A model generated the notes under the pieces. It was not told the origin of the DNA. It did not search any database and saw only the letters and a list, made by a program, of their open reading frames with translations. A stretch of DNA of 29,340 bases from a virus: positions 1 through 29,340 of IMG/VR virus record IMGVR_UViG_3300027974_000119, one strand, 5' to 3'. Of this stretch, positions 16,152 through 23,807 are shown in pieces. The number at the start of each line of letters is the position of its first letter. Position 1 is the stretch's first letter. A program made the position numbers and the translations under genes.

Positions 16152-16621
16152 TAATTAAAAGGATTTTCGCAAAGTGTGAACGGACTAATAACCTCGATTA
16201 TAATTCGTGTTGTATAACCAGCCACGCTATTCACAAATGATTCGTCAAATATCATTGATGTCGTTGGTAATTGAATGTTATATCTAAATCCTTCCCAATC
16301 GGTAAGGTTAAATTTGCTTATTATGTCTCTTGTAATTTCTAAGCATTGAGATTGCGTTATTACTTGTAATTCTAAGTCATCTTTGCAAAGGTCAAATACT
16401 ACCATGTCAAACTCGAATTTAGTAGATTGACCATTCATTACTGCTGTGGATGGTACTAAGTGAACCGCAATGTATTCGTACGAATTTGTATTTGGCCCAT
16501 CGTTACCAGTCGGTTGCTCAATGGCGCTTATATCACCTACTCTAAACGACTTAACCGCCTTATGAGATAAGCACAATGTTTTTAAATCCTTAATTAATAT
16601 TTCGTATATAGAGCCTTGCAT
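16151..16621 (-). CDS. Tail terminator-like completion protein
   Basis: A 156-residue protein with an N-terminal helix (YEILIKDLKTLCLSH), strands (EYIAVHLVPSTA, KFEFDMVVFDLCKDDLELQV), a middle helix (CLEITRDIISKF) and a last strand (TTRIIIEVISPFTLC). The helix-strand order and the position next to a gp10-like gene fit a tail terminator or tail-completion protein. The family is assigned from context and recalled pattern. It lies 27 bases after the terminase large subunit stop. Confidence 0.58.
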   Translation of the reverse strand: MQGSIYEILIKDLKTLCLSHKAVKSFRVGDISAIEQPTGNDGPNTNSYEYIAVHLVPSTAVMNGQSTKFEFDMVVFDLCKDDLELQVITQSQCLEITRDIISKFNLTDWEGFRYNIQLPTTSMIFDESFVNSVAGYTTRIIIEVISPFTLCENPFN

Positions 16622-16648
16622 GGTTATAAATATATTTTATCTGTAAAA

Positions 16649-17863
16649 TTACATACCTTTTCGATAAAAACCATAAGTTCCTTTACTCGGATTGTCAAGG
16701 TTGTATATCACATTGTATCTAATAGCGTCTATTATGTGATTCCAGTTATCCACATATAGCTTTGAACCTTTGTTCAAATAACAATAATTGTTTAACTCTT
16801 TAGCTATGTTAGTGCTATTCGGTTCAACTATAATTTTCAAATCTTGCATTCGAACAATCCCGCTTTCAATCGTTCCTTTCTTAACCGCTTGGATGTTTAT
16901 CTTCTGAAATCTTAAATCATCAATCAATCTAGGCTCGGCGCTATCTGCTATAATCAAACCGCCTTTTGTCTTTTCAAGTAGCATCTTACTAAGCTCATGA
17001 GTCTTAAGCCCACGTTGGTAAATATGCTCTTTAACATATAGCAATTTGTTTTTAACATCAATAGCCACTTCAGCTAATGCATCAGGATCAATCGAGAATC
17101 CAAAGTCCATACCGAAAGAAGTTTGAAGATAGTTAGGATTGAACGTTCCAAACTCCCAATTAGTAAACACCACTCCATCGGCTTTCTCAAGCCAGCCACC
17201 CAAAATAACATGATTGTATTTGTCGGGATTATGTAACTTAATTTTCTCAACCTCTTGTAAGAAAGAAACGCCTAAATTTTTGATGTTATCCTCGTAGGTA
17301 GTATGTATGTATGTCGTATTGCCTTTCGTTCCGTTAAAGCCTTCTTTGATGCCTTCTTGTTCAAAAAACTTTCTATATATCCAATGTTCTTTTGTGGCAG
17401 GGTTTAAGATTAATATAATCCTATTTTGCTTATCGTTTGAACGTATTGAAAGGTTAATCTTATCAAAGGTCGATTCGTCAACTAACTCCTCGGCTTCATC
17501 TAGTACCCATGTTGTCACGCCTTGCAATGATTTGAGGTTTGCCGTTTGGTCACCACTCGAAGTCTTTAAGCCTTTAAAAAATATTTCACTATTTGAGTTT
17601 TTATTTTTTATTTCACTCTTTGATATACTGAATAGGTCCTCTAATTTTAACAGCTCTATTTTCTCTTTAAATTCAGGAATGATAGACAAGTGTGCCGATG
17701 TCATCGTTTGCCTTGTAAAGAGTATCTTATGTCCTTGTTCGAATGATAATAATGTTATGAACCTACCAACCTCGAATGACTTACCACTACCACGACCGCC
17801 CGTAATTACGAAATATCTACTTTTTGAACCAAGTAAATTCCATGTGTTACTGTGCCTCTCCAT
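16649..17863 (-). CDS. terL: Terminase large subunit
   Basis: The DNA-packaging motor: an ATPase plus headful or site-cutting nuclease. Walker A is TGGRGSGKS (residues 21-29), Walker B is TWVLDEAEEL with Asp122 and Glu123. The RNase-H-like nuclease shows Asp253 in GMDFGFSIDP, Asp307 in IIADSAEP and Asp379 in WNHIIDAIRY. At 404 residues it is of the usual size for the PBSX-type terminase group. Its start overlaps the small-subunit gene by 17 bases. The portal gene does not follow it; tail-completion genes do. Confidence 0.95.
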   Translation of the reverse strand: MERHSNTWNLLGSKSRYFVITGGRGSGKSFEVGRFITLLSFEQGHKILFTRQTMTSAHLSIIPEFKEKIELLKLEDLFSISKSEIKNKNSNSEIFFKGLKTSSGDQTANLKSLQGVTTWVLDEAEELVDESTFDKINLSIRSNDKQNRIILILNPATKEHWIYRKFFEQEGIKEGFNGTKGNTTYIHTTYEDNIKNLGVSFLQEVEKIKLHNPDKYNHVILGGWLEKADGVVFTNWEFGTFNPNYLQTSFGMDFGFSIDPDALAEVAIDVKNKLLYVKEHIYQRGLKTHELSKMLLEKTKGGLIIADSAEPRLIDDLRFQKINIQAVKKGTIESGIVRMQDLKIIVEPNSTNIAKELNNYCYLNKGSKLYVDNWNHIIDAIRYNVIYNLDNPSKGTYGFYRKGM

Positions 17864-18140
17864 TATAGAGTTTACTAATGTCGAATTCTTTTATTGTGAT
17901 GTCATTGTCAATTTGTTGAACTGGTGCGCCATAAGCACTATCTAATACTGCTTTATAAGCATTCGTATCTTTCAGCTCGATTGCCTTCTCGATTTGTGCT
18001 TGGTGCATCTTTAATTCTTGGTCGTTCATGTCTAACAACTCTTTCAATATTGTACTGCGATTGCGCTTACCTTTTGGGCGCCCGTTTGGGTTTGCGACCT
18101 CTCCTTTTTTAAATGGTGTTAAGTTTTCTAAGTTTGGCAT
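17847..18140 (-). CDS. Terminase small subunit (DUF5681-like)
   Basis: This 97-residue protein carries the segment FKKGEVANPNGRPKGKRNRS near its N-terminus (residues 10-29), the hallmark of DUF5681-type proteins found next to large terminases. It is followed by helices (ILKELLDMNDQELKMHQAQI; AIELKDTNAYKAVLDSAYG) and a short tail. By position and motif it should recognise the packaging site and recruit the large subunit. The Arg/Lys/Gly-rich N-terminus would bind DNA. A 22-base gap separates it from the upstream gene; no promoter of the Bacteroidota form is seen there. Confidence 0.78.
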   Translation of the reverse strand: MPNLENLTPFKKGEVANPNGRPKGKRNRSTILKELLDMNDQELKMHQAQIEKAIELKDTNAYKAVLDSAYGAPVQQIDNDITIKEFDISKLYNGEAQ

Positions 18141-18162
18141 ATTTCACTATTTTTTCACTATT

Positions 18163-18378
18163 TTACAATACTTTAGACAATGCCTTTTGAAGTGATATCA
18201 TAACTGAACGTATACATGATCCACACCCATTCGGGCTCTTATTAGTCTTATATATTCGATTATGTATATCATATAATACCTTCAATTCATCCATCTTATA
18301 TCCATGTGTTATATCGAGAATAATCTTCTTATTCTCTAATAATATGTCTTTATCTTCTTGCGTAATTACCATTGTCAT
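18163..18378 (-). CDS. Hypothetical 71-aa protein with CGSC motif
   Basis: A small helical protein with a Cys pair in PNGCGSCIRSVM and a C-terminal helix (ISLQKALSKVL). The CxxC-type pair could bind metal or be redox active. Similar small proteins with a GCGSC segment appear in Bacteroidota phages upstream of terminase genes, but their function is unknown to me. Its ATG overlaps the upstream stop as ATGA, so it is probably translationally coupled with the HExxH protein. Confidence 0.65.
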   Translation of the reverse strand: MTMVITQEDKDILLENKKIILDITHGYKMDELKVLYDIHNRIYKTNKSPNGCGSCIRSVMISLQKALSKVL

Positions 18379-18722
18379 TTTATTTCTACTTTGTTTGTTT
18401 CTAAAAATTTATATATCTCTTGGGTTAGCTTACCACATAGCCAGGCTTGTGCTTCTTCATCTGTTATGTCTCTCGGTTCGGTTACTTTAACTACTAAATG
18501 ATATATCTCATGTGCTAATGTGTTATGGGTTAAATAGTCATCATTAATCAATATGAAGTATTCACTCAAATTAAAATAAAATACTATTCCTTCAACTTCA
18601 TAATCAATCATGAAAGGTTGCTTATTCTTTGTGGATATCCGTTTAATGTCTTTATTGATATCTAATGATAGGATAAAATTTACCTTACAATCATAAATAT
18701 TCAGTTTTATAGTCTTTCTCAT
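18375..18722 (-). CDS. Putative HExxH metallopeptidase-like protein
   Basis: A 115-residue protein with LAHEIYHLV (His71, Glu72, His75), the zinc-binding motif of gluzincin-type peptidases. A possible third ligand lies downstream in DITDEEAQAWLCGKL. The N-terminal half is beta-rich (TIKLNIYDCKVNFILSL; VFYFNLSEYFILINDD). Small phage proteins with an HExxH helix followed by EEA-AWL-G are recurrent; their substrates are unknown. It is coupled by ATGA overlaps to both neighbours. It has no signal peptide, so it should act in the cytoplasm. Confidence 0.68.
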   Translation of the reverse strand: MRKTIKLNIYDCKVNFILSLDINKDIKRISTKNKQPFMIDYEVEGIVFYFNLSEYFILINDDYLTHNTLAHEIYHLVVKVTEPRDITDEEAQAWLCGKLTQEIYKFLETNKVEIK

Positions 18723-18988
18723 GTAGTTAGTCTTTTGAATAACAACTCCCCAAGATAACTAGCGACAAAACTAAACAAAATAATATAAGGTATTTCAGTT
18801 CCATTAATTATCAATACTATCATCGTTATCCAAAATGGGAGGCATGTCGGACACTTTAGTGGTTTTCCTTCTAGGTTTATGTTTGTCAGTATCGACAATA
18901 TCTTCACTACTTTCGAGTATATCGGATTCAGGATTAACGCTATCGTTGCCATCGATATTAGCGCCGTCAATAATAATAATTCTATCAT
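18719..18988 (-). CDS. Membrane protein with CPTC-x2-FW motif, overprinted 5' half
   Basis: An 89-residue protein with hydrophobic segments at about 2-20 (IELLLLTALISMATIALIL), about 51-61 (LPFWITMIVLI) and about 67-80 (IPYIILFSFVASYL). KCPTCLPFW at about 45-53 resembles small phage membrane proteins with a CPxCxxFW sequence. Its last codons overlap the HExxH gene as ATGA, which supports it. The first 185 bases also encode the 18804-19085 gene in another frame; there its codons end mainly in A or G, while in its unique 3' part they are T-rich like the rest of the genome. That pattern suggests overprinting. The function may be in lysis or the membrane. Confidence 0.65.
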   Translation of the reverse strand: MIELLLLTALISMATIALILNPIYSKVVKILSILTNINLEGKPLKCPTCLPFWITMIVLIINGTEIPYIILFSFVASYLGELLFKRLTT

Positions 18989-19085
18989 CTGTATTTAGTT
19001 TATTTCGTGAATAATTGATAGTTCTTTCAAAGTCATCTTCATGACAACTGAATATAATGTCTATGTTTTCAAATTTCCATTTCAT
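18804..19085 (-). CDS. Hypothetical acidic protein, 93 aa, overlapping a membrane-protein gene
   Basis: The N-terminus looks folded (MKWKFENIDIIFSCHEDDFE), followed by an acidic Asp/Ser/Asn-rich stretch (NIDGNDSVNPESDILESSED) and a short basic patch (KHKPRRKTTK). No family was recognised. It starts 17 bases after the metallophosphoesterase stop, fitting the tight packing of this operon. Its codon use in the overlap (third positions T, A and C) is typical of the genome. Both frames therefore appear to be used across 185 bases. Confidence 0.62.
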   Translation of the reverse strand: MKWKFENIDIIFSCHEDDFERTINYSRNKLNTDDRIIIIDGANIDGNDSVNPESDILESSEDIVDTDKHKPRRKTTKVSDMPPILDNDDSIDN

Positions 19086-19102
19086 AGTAGTAAATATATA
19101 TT

Positions 19103-19735
19103 TTAGTGCATTTTAATTATAATCGGTAATTTGCCATCAATAACCACTCCACAAGCTATTTGAGGTGGTGCATAGTTCTTAGCGTATGCCATAGCGTAAG
19201 CCTTAGCATCTACACCGCAACCGACTTGCATTCCGAATACATTGTTAATATATTCAATGTAGCATTTCGTATGTGTATGGCCCGCAACCACTGACCTAAA
19301 TTGGTTCTTTGCCTTCATGATTGCCGTTGCGCCTTCTCCGTGTACGTAGTAAACTCCATCAATTACTTTATCAGTAGTAAAATTCCATGTAGGCACTTCA
19401 AGTACATCTTTGAATTCCTTAATCCACTTTGCGCTTATTCCGTTAGCTAATGCTTTGCGAGCCACTATCCTGTCGTGATTACCGATTATAACTGTTCCAT
19501 TTTGGAACGCCTTGTGCCATTTGCGAAGTTTTTTAATAGAAGCATTGAGCTCATCTATTGCGCTCAAACCATCGGGATCCGTGCTATGAAATGAGCTATA
19601 ATGACTATCAATGATATCTCCTATAAATACTACCTTATCACATTTAAAGTCCTTATATTGTTTTTTACAATGTTCAAGATACCCATCTAAACAAAATGGT
19701 TCATGTATATCTCCGATTACTAATACTCTACTCAT
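19103..19735 (-). CDS. Calcineurin-like metallophosphoesterase
   Basis: All metal-binding motifs of the family are visible in this 210-residue protein: GDIH (Asp9, His11), GDIID (Asp40), GNHD (Asn86, His87), a His in VHGEG (His132) and GHTH (His153, His155). Such enzymes hydrolyse phosphomono- or diesters; in phages the substrate may be a nucleotide signal, an RNA end or DNA. It is coupled by an ATGA overlap to the sigma-like gene upstream. It could act in nucleic-acid end repair or in removing a defence nucleotide, but nothing in the sequence decides this. Confidence 0.88.
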   Translation of the reverse strand: MSRVLVIGDIHEPFCLDGYLEHCKKQYKDFKCDKVVFIGDIIDSHYSSFHSTDPDGLSAIDELNASIKKLRKWHKAFQNGTVIIGNHDRIVARKALANGISAKWIKEFKDVLEVPTWNFTTDKVIDGVYYVHGEGATAIMKAKNQFRSVVAGHTHTKCYIEYINNVFGMQVGCGVDAKAYAMAYAKNYAPPQIACGVVIDGKLPIIIKMH

Positions 19736-20190
19736 AGTTTTCTTAGGATTTTACGTACTTTTTTAATGGTAATGTCAACACTTGAACGAGGTATGCCAGT
19801 CTCTCTAGATAGGCTTGATATCGTATGTTGTTTGTCTGAAAATATCTTGAATAGTTCTTTATCATACCATGCCAGGTCTTCTAATGCTTTGATATATTCA
19901 AGCTCGTTATGGTCGTATTCTTTATAGTCGATTATATCTTCGCTTATCTCATTTGATTTCTGATTAAAAAACATCTTATAAAATGGACCTGTATTCGACC
20001 GCCATTGAGTAAGCATTATTCTGACTACATAAAACCTTACCCCACCACTATTTATAATCTCCTCATAGTTTTTCTTACTATATAGTTCTTCTAAAGCATA
20101 GTGTAACAAATCCATATGTAGCTCATGGTTGTTAGTAATCTTCTTACTAGCTTCGATAAGTATTGGGTACTCTTGTACTATATCAGTCAA
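19732..20190 (-). CDS. Sigma-70-like transcription factor
   Basis: A 152-residue protein with a region-2-like middle (GGVRFYVVRIMLTQWRSNTG, PFYKMFF), an acidic linker and a region-4-like helix-turn-helix at the C-terminus (ISSLSRETGIPRSSVDITIK, then KVRKILRKL). This layout matches phage sigma-like factors of Bacteroidota phages. It could direct host RNA polymerase to late genes downstream. The start is TTG at 20188-20190; the next in-frame ATG would remove 24 residues. A promoter-like sequence lies just upstream, so it may open the middle/late transcription unit running to the terminase. Confidence 0.68.
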   Translation of the reverse strand: MTDIVQEYPILIEASKKITNNHELHMDLLHYALEELYSKKNYEEIINSGGVRFYVVRIMLTQWRSNTGPFYKMFFNQKSNEISEDIIDYKEYDHNELEYIKALEDLAWYDKELFKIFSDKQHTISSLSRETGIPRSSVDITIKKVRKILRKL

Positions 20191-20208
20191 TTAGATTCAT
20201 TTGGAAAA

Positions 20209-20236
20209 CAAAGTTATCGTATTATTAATTGATTAA
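20209..20236 (-). promoter_or_regulatory. Promoter-like sequence before the sigma-like gene
   Basis: On the minus strand TAACTTTG (20209-20216) matches the -7 consensus TAnnTTTG exactly. Seventeen bases upstream is TTTA (20233-20236), one mismatch from the TTTG -33 box. It lies in a 34-base gap, one of few in this operon, directly before the TTG start at 20190. Confidence 0.5.
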
Positions 20237-20431
20237 AATAATATTATGTTCATTCTTAAGCATGAATAACTTTTCTTTAACATCTTCAATATCAACCATG
20301 CCATCAGTATTTTTCCATTGTCTAAAGAAATTATGGAATAAATCGAATAAAAAAGCATCTCTATTTTGCGCTTGAAAGTATGGCATTAATTCGTTTTGGT
20401 CTTCCCCTGTAATTTTAAATTCTATTTGCAT
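20225..20431 (-). CDS. Hypothetical protein, 68 aa
   Basis: No family was recognised. Small, acidic, helix-rich, with aromatic residues (NRDAFLFDLFHNFFRQWKN) and a C-terminal helix (IEDVKEKLFMLKNEHNIILI). No membrane or metal motif. It sits between the replication-linked nuclease and the sigma-like gene and overlaps the proposed sigma-gene promoter at its 3' end. A regulatory or host-interaction role is possible. Confidence 0.55.
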   Translation of the reverse strand: MQIEFKITGEDQNELMPYFQAQNRDAFLFDLFHNFFRQWKNTDGMVDIEDVKEKLFMLKNEHNIILIN

Positions 20432-20484
20432 AATGTGTTATATAATTTACTTGTTAATGATTGTGATGTGTAATATAAGTCACG

Positions 20485-20709
20485 TTATAATTTATACCCT
20501 TTTACCCACTTTCTGTTAATATCGGATTTTTTCCATTGAATGTAATCCCGCTTTGTGAAATACGTATCGTCAAACCAATTATCATACTTTGACAATATTA
20601 TTTCTTTGATGTGCTTTGACTCATTCCAAGATTTTAAATTTACCTTTTCATTGATTGATAAATTTGAAAATAGATTAAATTGTGTTACTATTGGCTTTTG
20701 TTTTTTCAT
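20485..20709 (-). CDS. Hypothetical protein, 74 aa, basic and aromatic
   Basis: No family was recognised. The chain is basic and rich in Trp/Tyr/Phe (LKSWNESKHIKEIILSKYDN, WFDDTYFTKRDYIQWKK), which fits a small nucleic-acid- or protein-binding fold. It starts 3 bases after the nuclease stop and is probably co-expressed with it. A 53-base AT-rich gap without clear signals follows it. Confidence 0.55.
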   Translation of the reverse strand: MKKQKPIVTQFNLFSNLSINEKVNLKSWNESKHIKEIILSKYDNWFDDTYFTKRDYIQWKKSDINRKWVKGYKL

Positions 20710-20712
20710 ATA

Positions 20713-21219
20713 TTAATTTTTAAATGTTTCATCGTACCATTCAATAAAGTCATCAATATTTCGAGCTATAACATAAATACCCCCAGCTTCATTGATTGAG
20801 TGCTCATACTTCTTTTGGTCTTCGCTTTGCCTATCTTTGCCATATTTAACCTCGATTTTGACACTTACTCCAAATTTTATACCATTTACTTGCATCGGGA
20901 TTGTTGCGCTTATATCAGCGCTCCCTTTCGTTCCTGTGCCCTTTTGCCAGCTAACTGAACCAACTACCCTAGTAAATCCTAAAACATCTTTAACTGTCTT
21001 TGTATTGTCAACTCTACGGCCCATTGTGTTTATCCTTTCAGCTTGACCGCCTTTGAATGTTATCCAATCAATAATGCACCTGGTTAATCCATTCGCTCCA
21101 TTATCGGTTTTAGTGTAATGACTAAAACTTTTGATGTCATCTTCCGTCCACGATGGGTACTTTCTGATTAGATGTTCTCGCTTTGCTTGTAGGAATCTTT
21201 TTTTGGTTTCTCTATTCAT
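20713..21219 (-). CDS. VRR-NUC-like PD-(D/E)XK nuclease
   Basis: A 168-residue protein whose C-terminal half has the VRR-NUC pattern: GSADISA with Asp102, KIEVKYGKDRQSEDQ with Glu123-x-Lys125 and Gln131/Gln135, then GGIYVIARNIDDFIEWYDE. VRR-NUC enzymes cut branched or junction DNA, and in phages often act as resolvases in replication and packaging. The N-terminal part is basic and helical (TKKRFLQAKREHLIRKYPSW), useful for DNA binding. It is the first gene after the palindrome-rich intergenic region. Confidence 0.75.
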   Translation of the reverse strand: MNRETKKRFLQAKREHLIRKYPSWTEDDIKSFSHYTKTDNGANGLTRCIIDWITFKGGQAERINTMGRRVDNTKTVKDVLGFTRVVGSVSWQKGTGTKGSADISATIPMQVNGIKFGVSVKIEVKYGKDRQSEDQKKYEHSINEAGGIYVIARNIDDFIEWYDETFKN

Positions 21220-21264
21220 GTTAAAATTTATTTTTATTGATAATCAATGAGTTATATATTATGA

Positions 21265-21521
21265 TTTTAAACTCATTTTAAACTCGGTTTAAAGTTGGTT
21301 TAATGGTTCAAATGTAGTGTAGTAAAGGTTTTCAGCATATTTTTAAACTAATTTTTTAAACTTTTGAAAAAATGATAATTTTTTATTTTTTTAATTTTAC
21401 TTTTTAAATTTTATATTTTTAAACTTGGTTTAATTTTTTGGTTTAAAATTTCTCTAATAATCAATGATAGTGTACATTATATAGGAAAAAATTTTTTAAA
21501 CTCGGTTTAAAATGGTTTAAA
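21265..21521. repeat. Palindrome/iteron cluster in AT-rich region: origin or operator candidate
   Basis: The 303-bp gap between the nuclease start and the primase stop holds repeated TTTAAAC and GTTTAAA half-sites. TTTAAAC-TCG-GTTTAAA occurs perfectly at 21277-21293 and 21495-21511, and as TTTAAACTTGGTTTAAT at 21418-21434. Further half-sites are TTTAAAC at 21266-21272, 21342-21348 and 21355-21361, and GGTTTAAA at 21440-21447 and 21514-21521. The stretch between them is nearly pure A/T, like an unwinding element. The setting beside primase-helicase, SSB-like and DnaA-like genes favours a replication origin. A TACATTTG box (21309-21316, minus strand) between sites also allows an operator-controlled promoter. 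Confidence 0.65.
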
Positions 21522-21522
21522 A

Positions 21523-23802
21523 TTATTCCTTCATGTATTTGTATATCATTTGGAGTGATACGCCTAAAATTTCAGCTATCTTCTTTTTATCCAAATCAGG
21601 ATTCGATGTGTACATTTCTAAAAATTTTTCCTTATTCGTCTTATTTTTAGAATTATAAATTACATCCTTAATCTCTTTATGTTCAATCGAATTTACTTTG
21701 ACTTTCTTTGCCATTTGAATGAAATACTTGGATAACTTCTCAGCCTTTAAAATTGCGTCTTTATTTACAATGTAAGGGTCTTTATGCTTAATATCCATGA
21801 AGTAGTCTAAAATGTGTATTAAAAGCGCAAATCGAGGGATATAACTTTTTTGTTTTGGTAGCATACTTTTCATATACTCGTTTTCGTCGTCTGAATTTTG
21901 CACATTGGTAATGTCGTTGAATATTCTTTGCCACTCAATTTTAGCTTTTGCATCCATTTTAGCATTCTTAACAAGGATTTCAGCATCCTGGTCGTATTCA
22001 ATCAAAGTGAATTTAACATGCTCATATATTCCTATTATAAACGTCTCATACCACAATAACGTAGCTTCATGCATTTCGTTTGTATTATAGCTTTCAATCT
22101 CTAATTCGGGCATACTTACTAACATCCTGTCAACAAATCCATTTTCTTTATTTTCTGCGGTGTAGGATTGCTCTAATATACCAGGTTGAATGCCACCTAA
22201 AACTGGTATAAATGGTTTTTCAACAAACGAGGATTTTGCGGTCTTTCGATTCATGCTTACACTCTTACCACTCCATGAGCTTAACCAAAATTCTAGGTCT
22301 GATCCCGCTCGATACTTATTCATGTCTTTGAACCAGCCAGCAAGTTCATCTTTGAATACCCCGACTGCATTTTTTGATTCTTGATGTAAATCGACTAAGG
22401 CTTCTAAAGTGATATCATTGGCTATGAATTGATTTTTTATAGGCTTTTTGGTTTCTTCTTTTTGCTTTTGTTCATCTGCGGTTAACTTCGAATAGGCTTC
22501 GTATTTATCATATTGCTTAATGTACTCTTTAATTCTCTTTGAATTGATTTTTTGAAGTGGATAAATTATATTGCTAATACTTGGAGTTTTACCTAGGCCC
22601 GCCTTACCAACGATGGCAATCCAAACGTTGCACGTTTCATACCATCCACGCTTAACCTCGATTTGAATTGAATTGCCGACAATAACTGAAAGCAACCATA
22701 ACATTGAACATCCCATGTAATCAATCGAGCTGTCTAAAGTTTTATTACATTCAATCATGTACTCTTGAATATCTTGCGGGAAAATGTCAATAGGGAAATT
22801 CAAATCGTCTGCATTGATATTTATTATTTCTTTATCTTCAATGGCTTTCTTTTTAGTTACGATACGACTTCCAAATCCTTGAATGTATAAATCCTTTGCG
22901 GCTTCTTTATAATTACCATTATGATTCTTTATTGCATAGGCACTGAAAGGACTAATCAGTTTTTCGTTTGGGTATATGGTTCCTGTCGAAAATAAGTACA
23001 TACAATTTGAATTACGATAAACATAACCACTTTGCACACTTGTAGCTCCATGGCGCAAAATAATGTAATGGTTTGCAAGTTTCTTAACTATCTTGAAGTC
23101 ACTACCAATAACATCAAATATGTCGGTTTTATCATTATAGTCTTTCCACGGAGTGATTTCGTTTTCTGCATACTCTTTAACTTGCTTCTTTTCAGGTTGT
23201 ATCGTTTCGCTATCTTCAACATAGTTGTACGTCTTACAAATGTCCCAAAGTATTTGCCTATCACGTTCTGTGATACTCTTAATTTCAAGATAGTCTAATT
23301 TGCTAATTTGATTATCATAAACTACAACATAACCGCCTATTCCACGTGATTCGATTACGCATTCTTTATGTCCTTTTAATTTTGCAATCTTTGAATTACC
23401 TACTATCGTATTGCATTTATAAAGTATATGATAACCTTGGTTTTTAGTCTTGTAAATAACAAACTTCAAATCAAAGTCATCAATGTTTGATTTTAAATAT
23501 TCGTGAAGCTCATTCCAAAAATTAGTTTGTTCCGGCAAAGTTGCAAAAACTTTCAAGTCCACGTCAATTACTTCAATGTTATTGTAGCCAGTAATTAATG
23601 CAATATTAGAAGTCGCTTTCATTTGCTCCCCGCTTTTCAGCATGATACCGCCATTATAGTTGTATCTATTTGCAAATTCCTCTTTTGATAGTGGTGTTTG
23701 TTGGTTTGGTTTCCAACTGAAATTGGCTTGTTTGTTTTCGCTTAAAGTTGCAAGTGATAAACCACTTTCAAGTAATCTAAGACAACGGTCTAATGTAATC
23801 AT
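21523..23802 (-). CDS. Prim-pol / DUF3987 primase-helicase
   Basis: A 759-residue replication protein combining priming and unwinding. The N-terminal archaeo-eukaryotic primase-like domain (about 40-200) shows IEVIDVD (Asp80, Asp82), GYHILY (His125) and IESRGIGGYVV (Arg153). The DUF3987-type P-loop domain (about 335-610) shows Walker A GKAGLGKT (399-406) and a Walker B-like FKDELAGW (Asp485, Glu486). The last 21 residues resemble a helix-turn-helix (KKIAEILGVSLQMIYKYMKE), which might bind the nearby palindromes. The ATG at 23802 is preceded by a hairpin with T-run, suggesting attenuation. The stop lies one base past the last repeat half-site. Being self-sufficient for priming, the phage needs no separate DnaG or DnaB. 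Confidence 0.85.
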   Translation of the reverse strand: MITLDRCLRLLESGLSLATLSENKQANFSWKPNQQTPLSKEEFANRYNYNGGIMLKSGEQMKATSNIALITGYNNIEVIDVDLKVFATLPEQTNFWNELHEYLKSNIDDFDLKFVIYKTKNQGYHILYKCNTIVGNSKIAKLKGHKECVIESRGIGGYVVVYDNQISKLDYLEIKSITERDRQILWDICKTYNYVEDSETIQPEKKQVKEYAENEITPWKDYNDKTDIFDVIGSDFKIVKKLANHYIILRHGATSVQSGYVYRNSNCMYLFSTGTIYPNEKLISPFSAYAIKNHNGNYKEAAKDLYIQGFGSRIVTKKKAIEDKEIININADDLNFPIDIFPQDIQEYMIECNKTLDSSIDYMGCSMLWLLSVIVGNSIQIEVKRGWYETCNVWIAIVGKAGLGKTPSISNIIYPLQKINSKRIKEYIKQYDKYEAYSKLTADEQKQKEETKKPIKNQFIANDITLEALVDLHQESKNAVGVFKDELAGWFKDMNKYRAGSDLEFWLSSWSGKSVSMNRKTAKSSFVEKPFIPVLGGIQPGILEQSYTAENKENGFVDRMLVSMPELEIESYNTNEMHEATLLWYETFIIGIYEHVKFTLIEYDQDAEILVKNAKMDAKAKIEWQRIFNDITNVQNSDDENEYMKSMLPKQKSYIPRFALLIHILDYFMDIKHKDPYIVNKDAILKAEKLSKYFIQMAKKVKVNSIEHKEIKDVIYNSKNKTNKEKFLEMYTSNPDLDKKKIAEILGVSLQMIYKYMKE

Positions 23803-23807
23803 AATTT

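Noticed and set aside
16746-16754. Perfect DnaA-box sequence TTATCCACA
   Set aside because: It is a single copy inside the terminase coding sequence. Near-matches at 1389, 5130, 8883 and 24501 are scattered in coding DNA, so there is no box cluster to support an origin.
23088-23288. Minus-strand frame of 66 codons inside the primase gene
   Set aside because: It is a basic low-information frame contained within the prim-pol coding region, with no start context or gap of its own.
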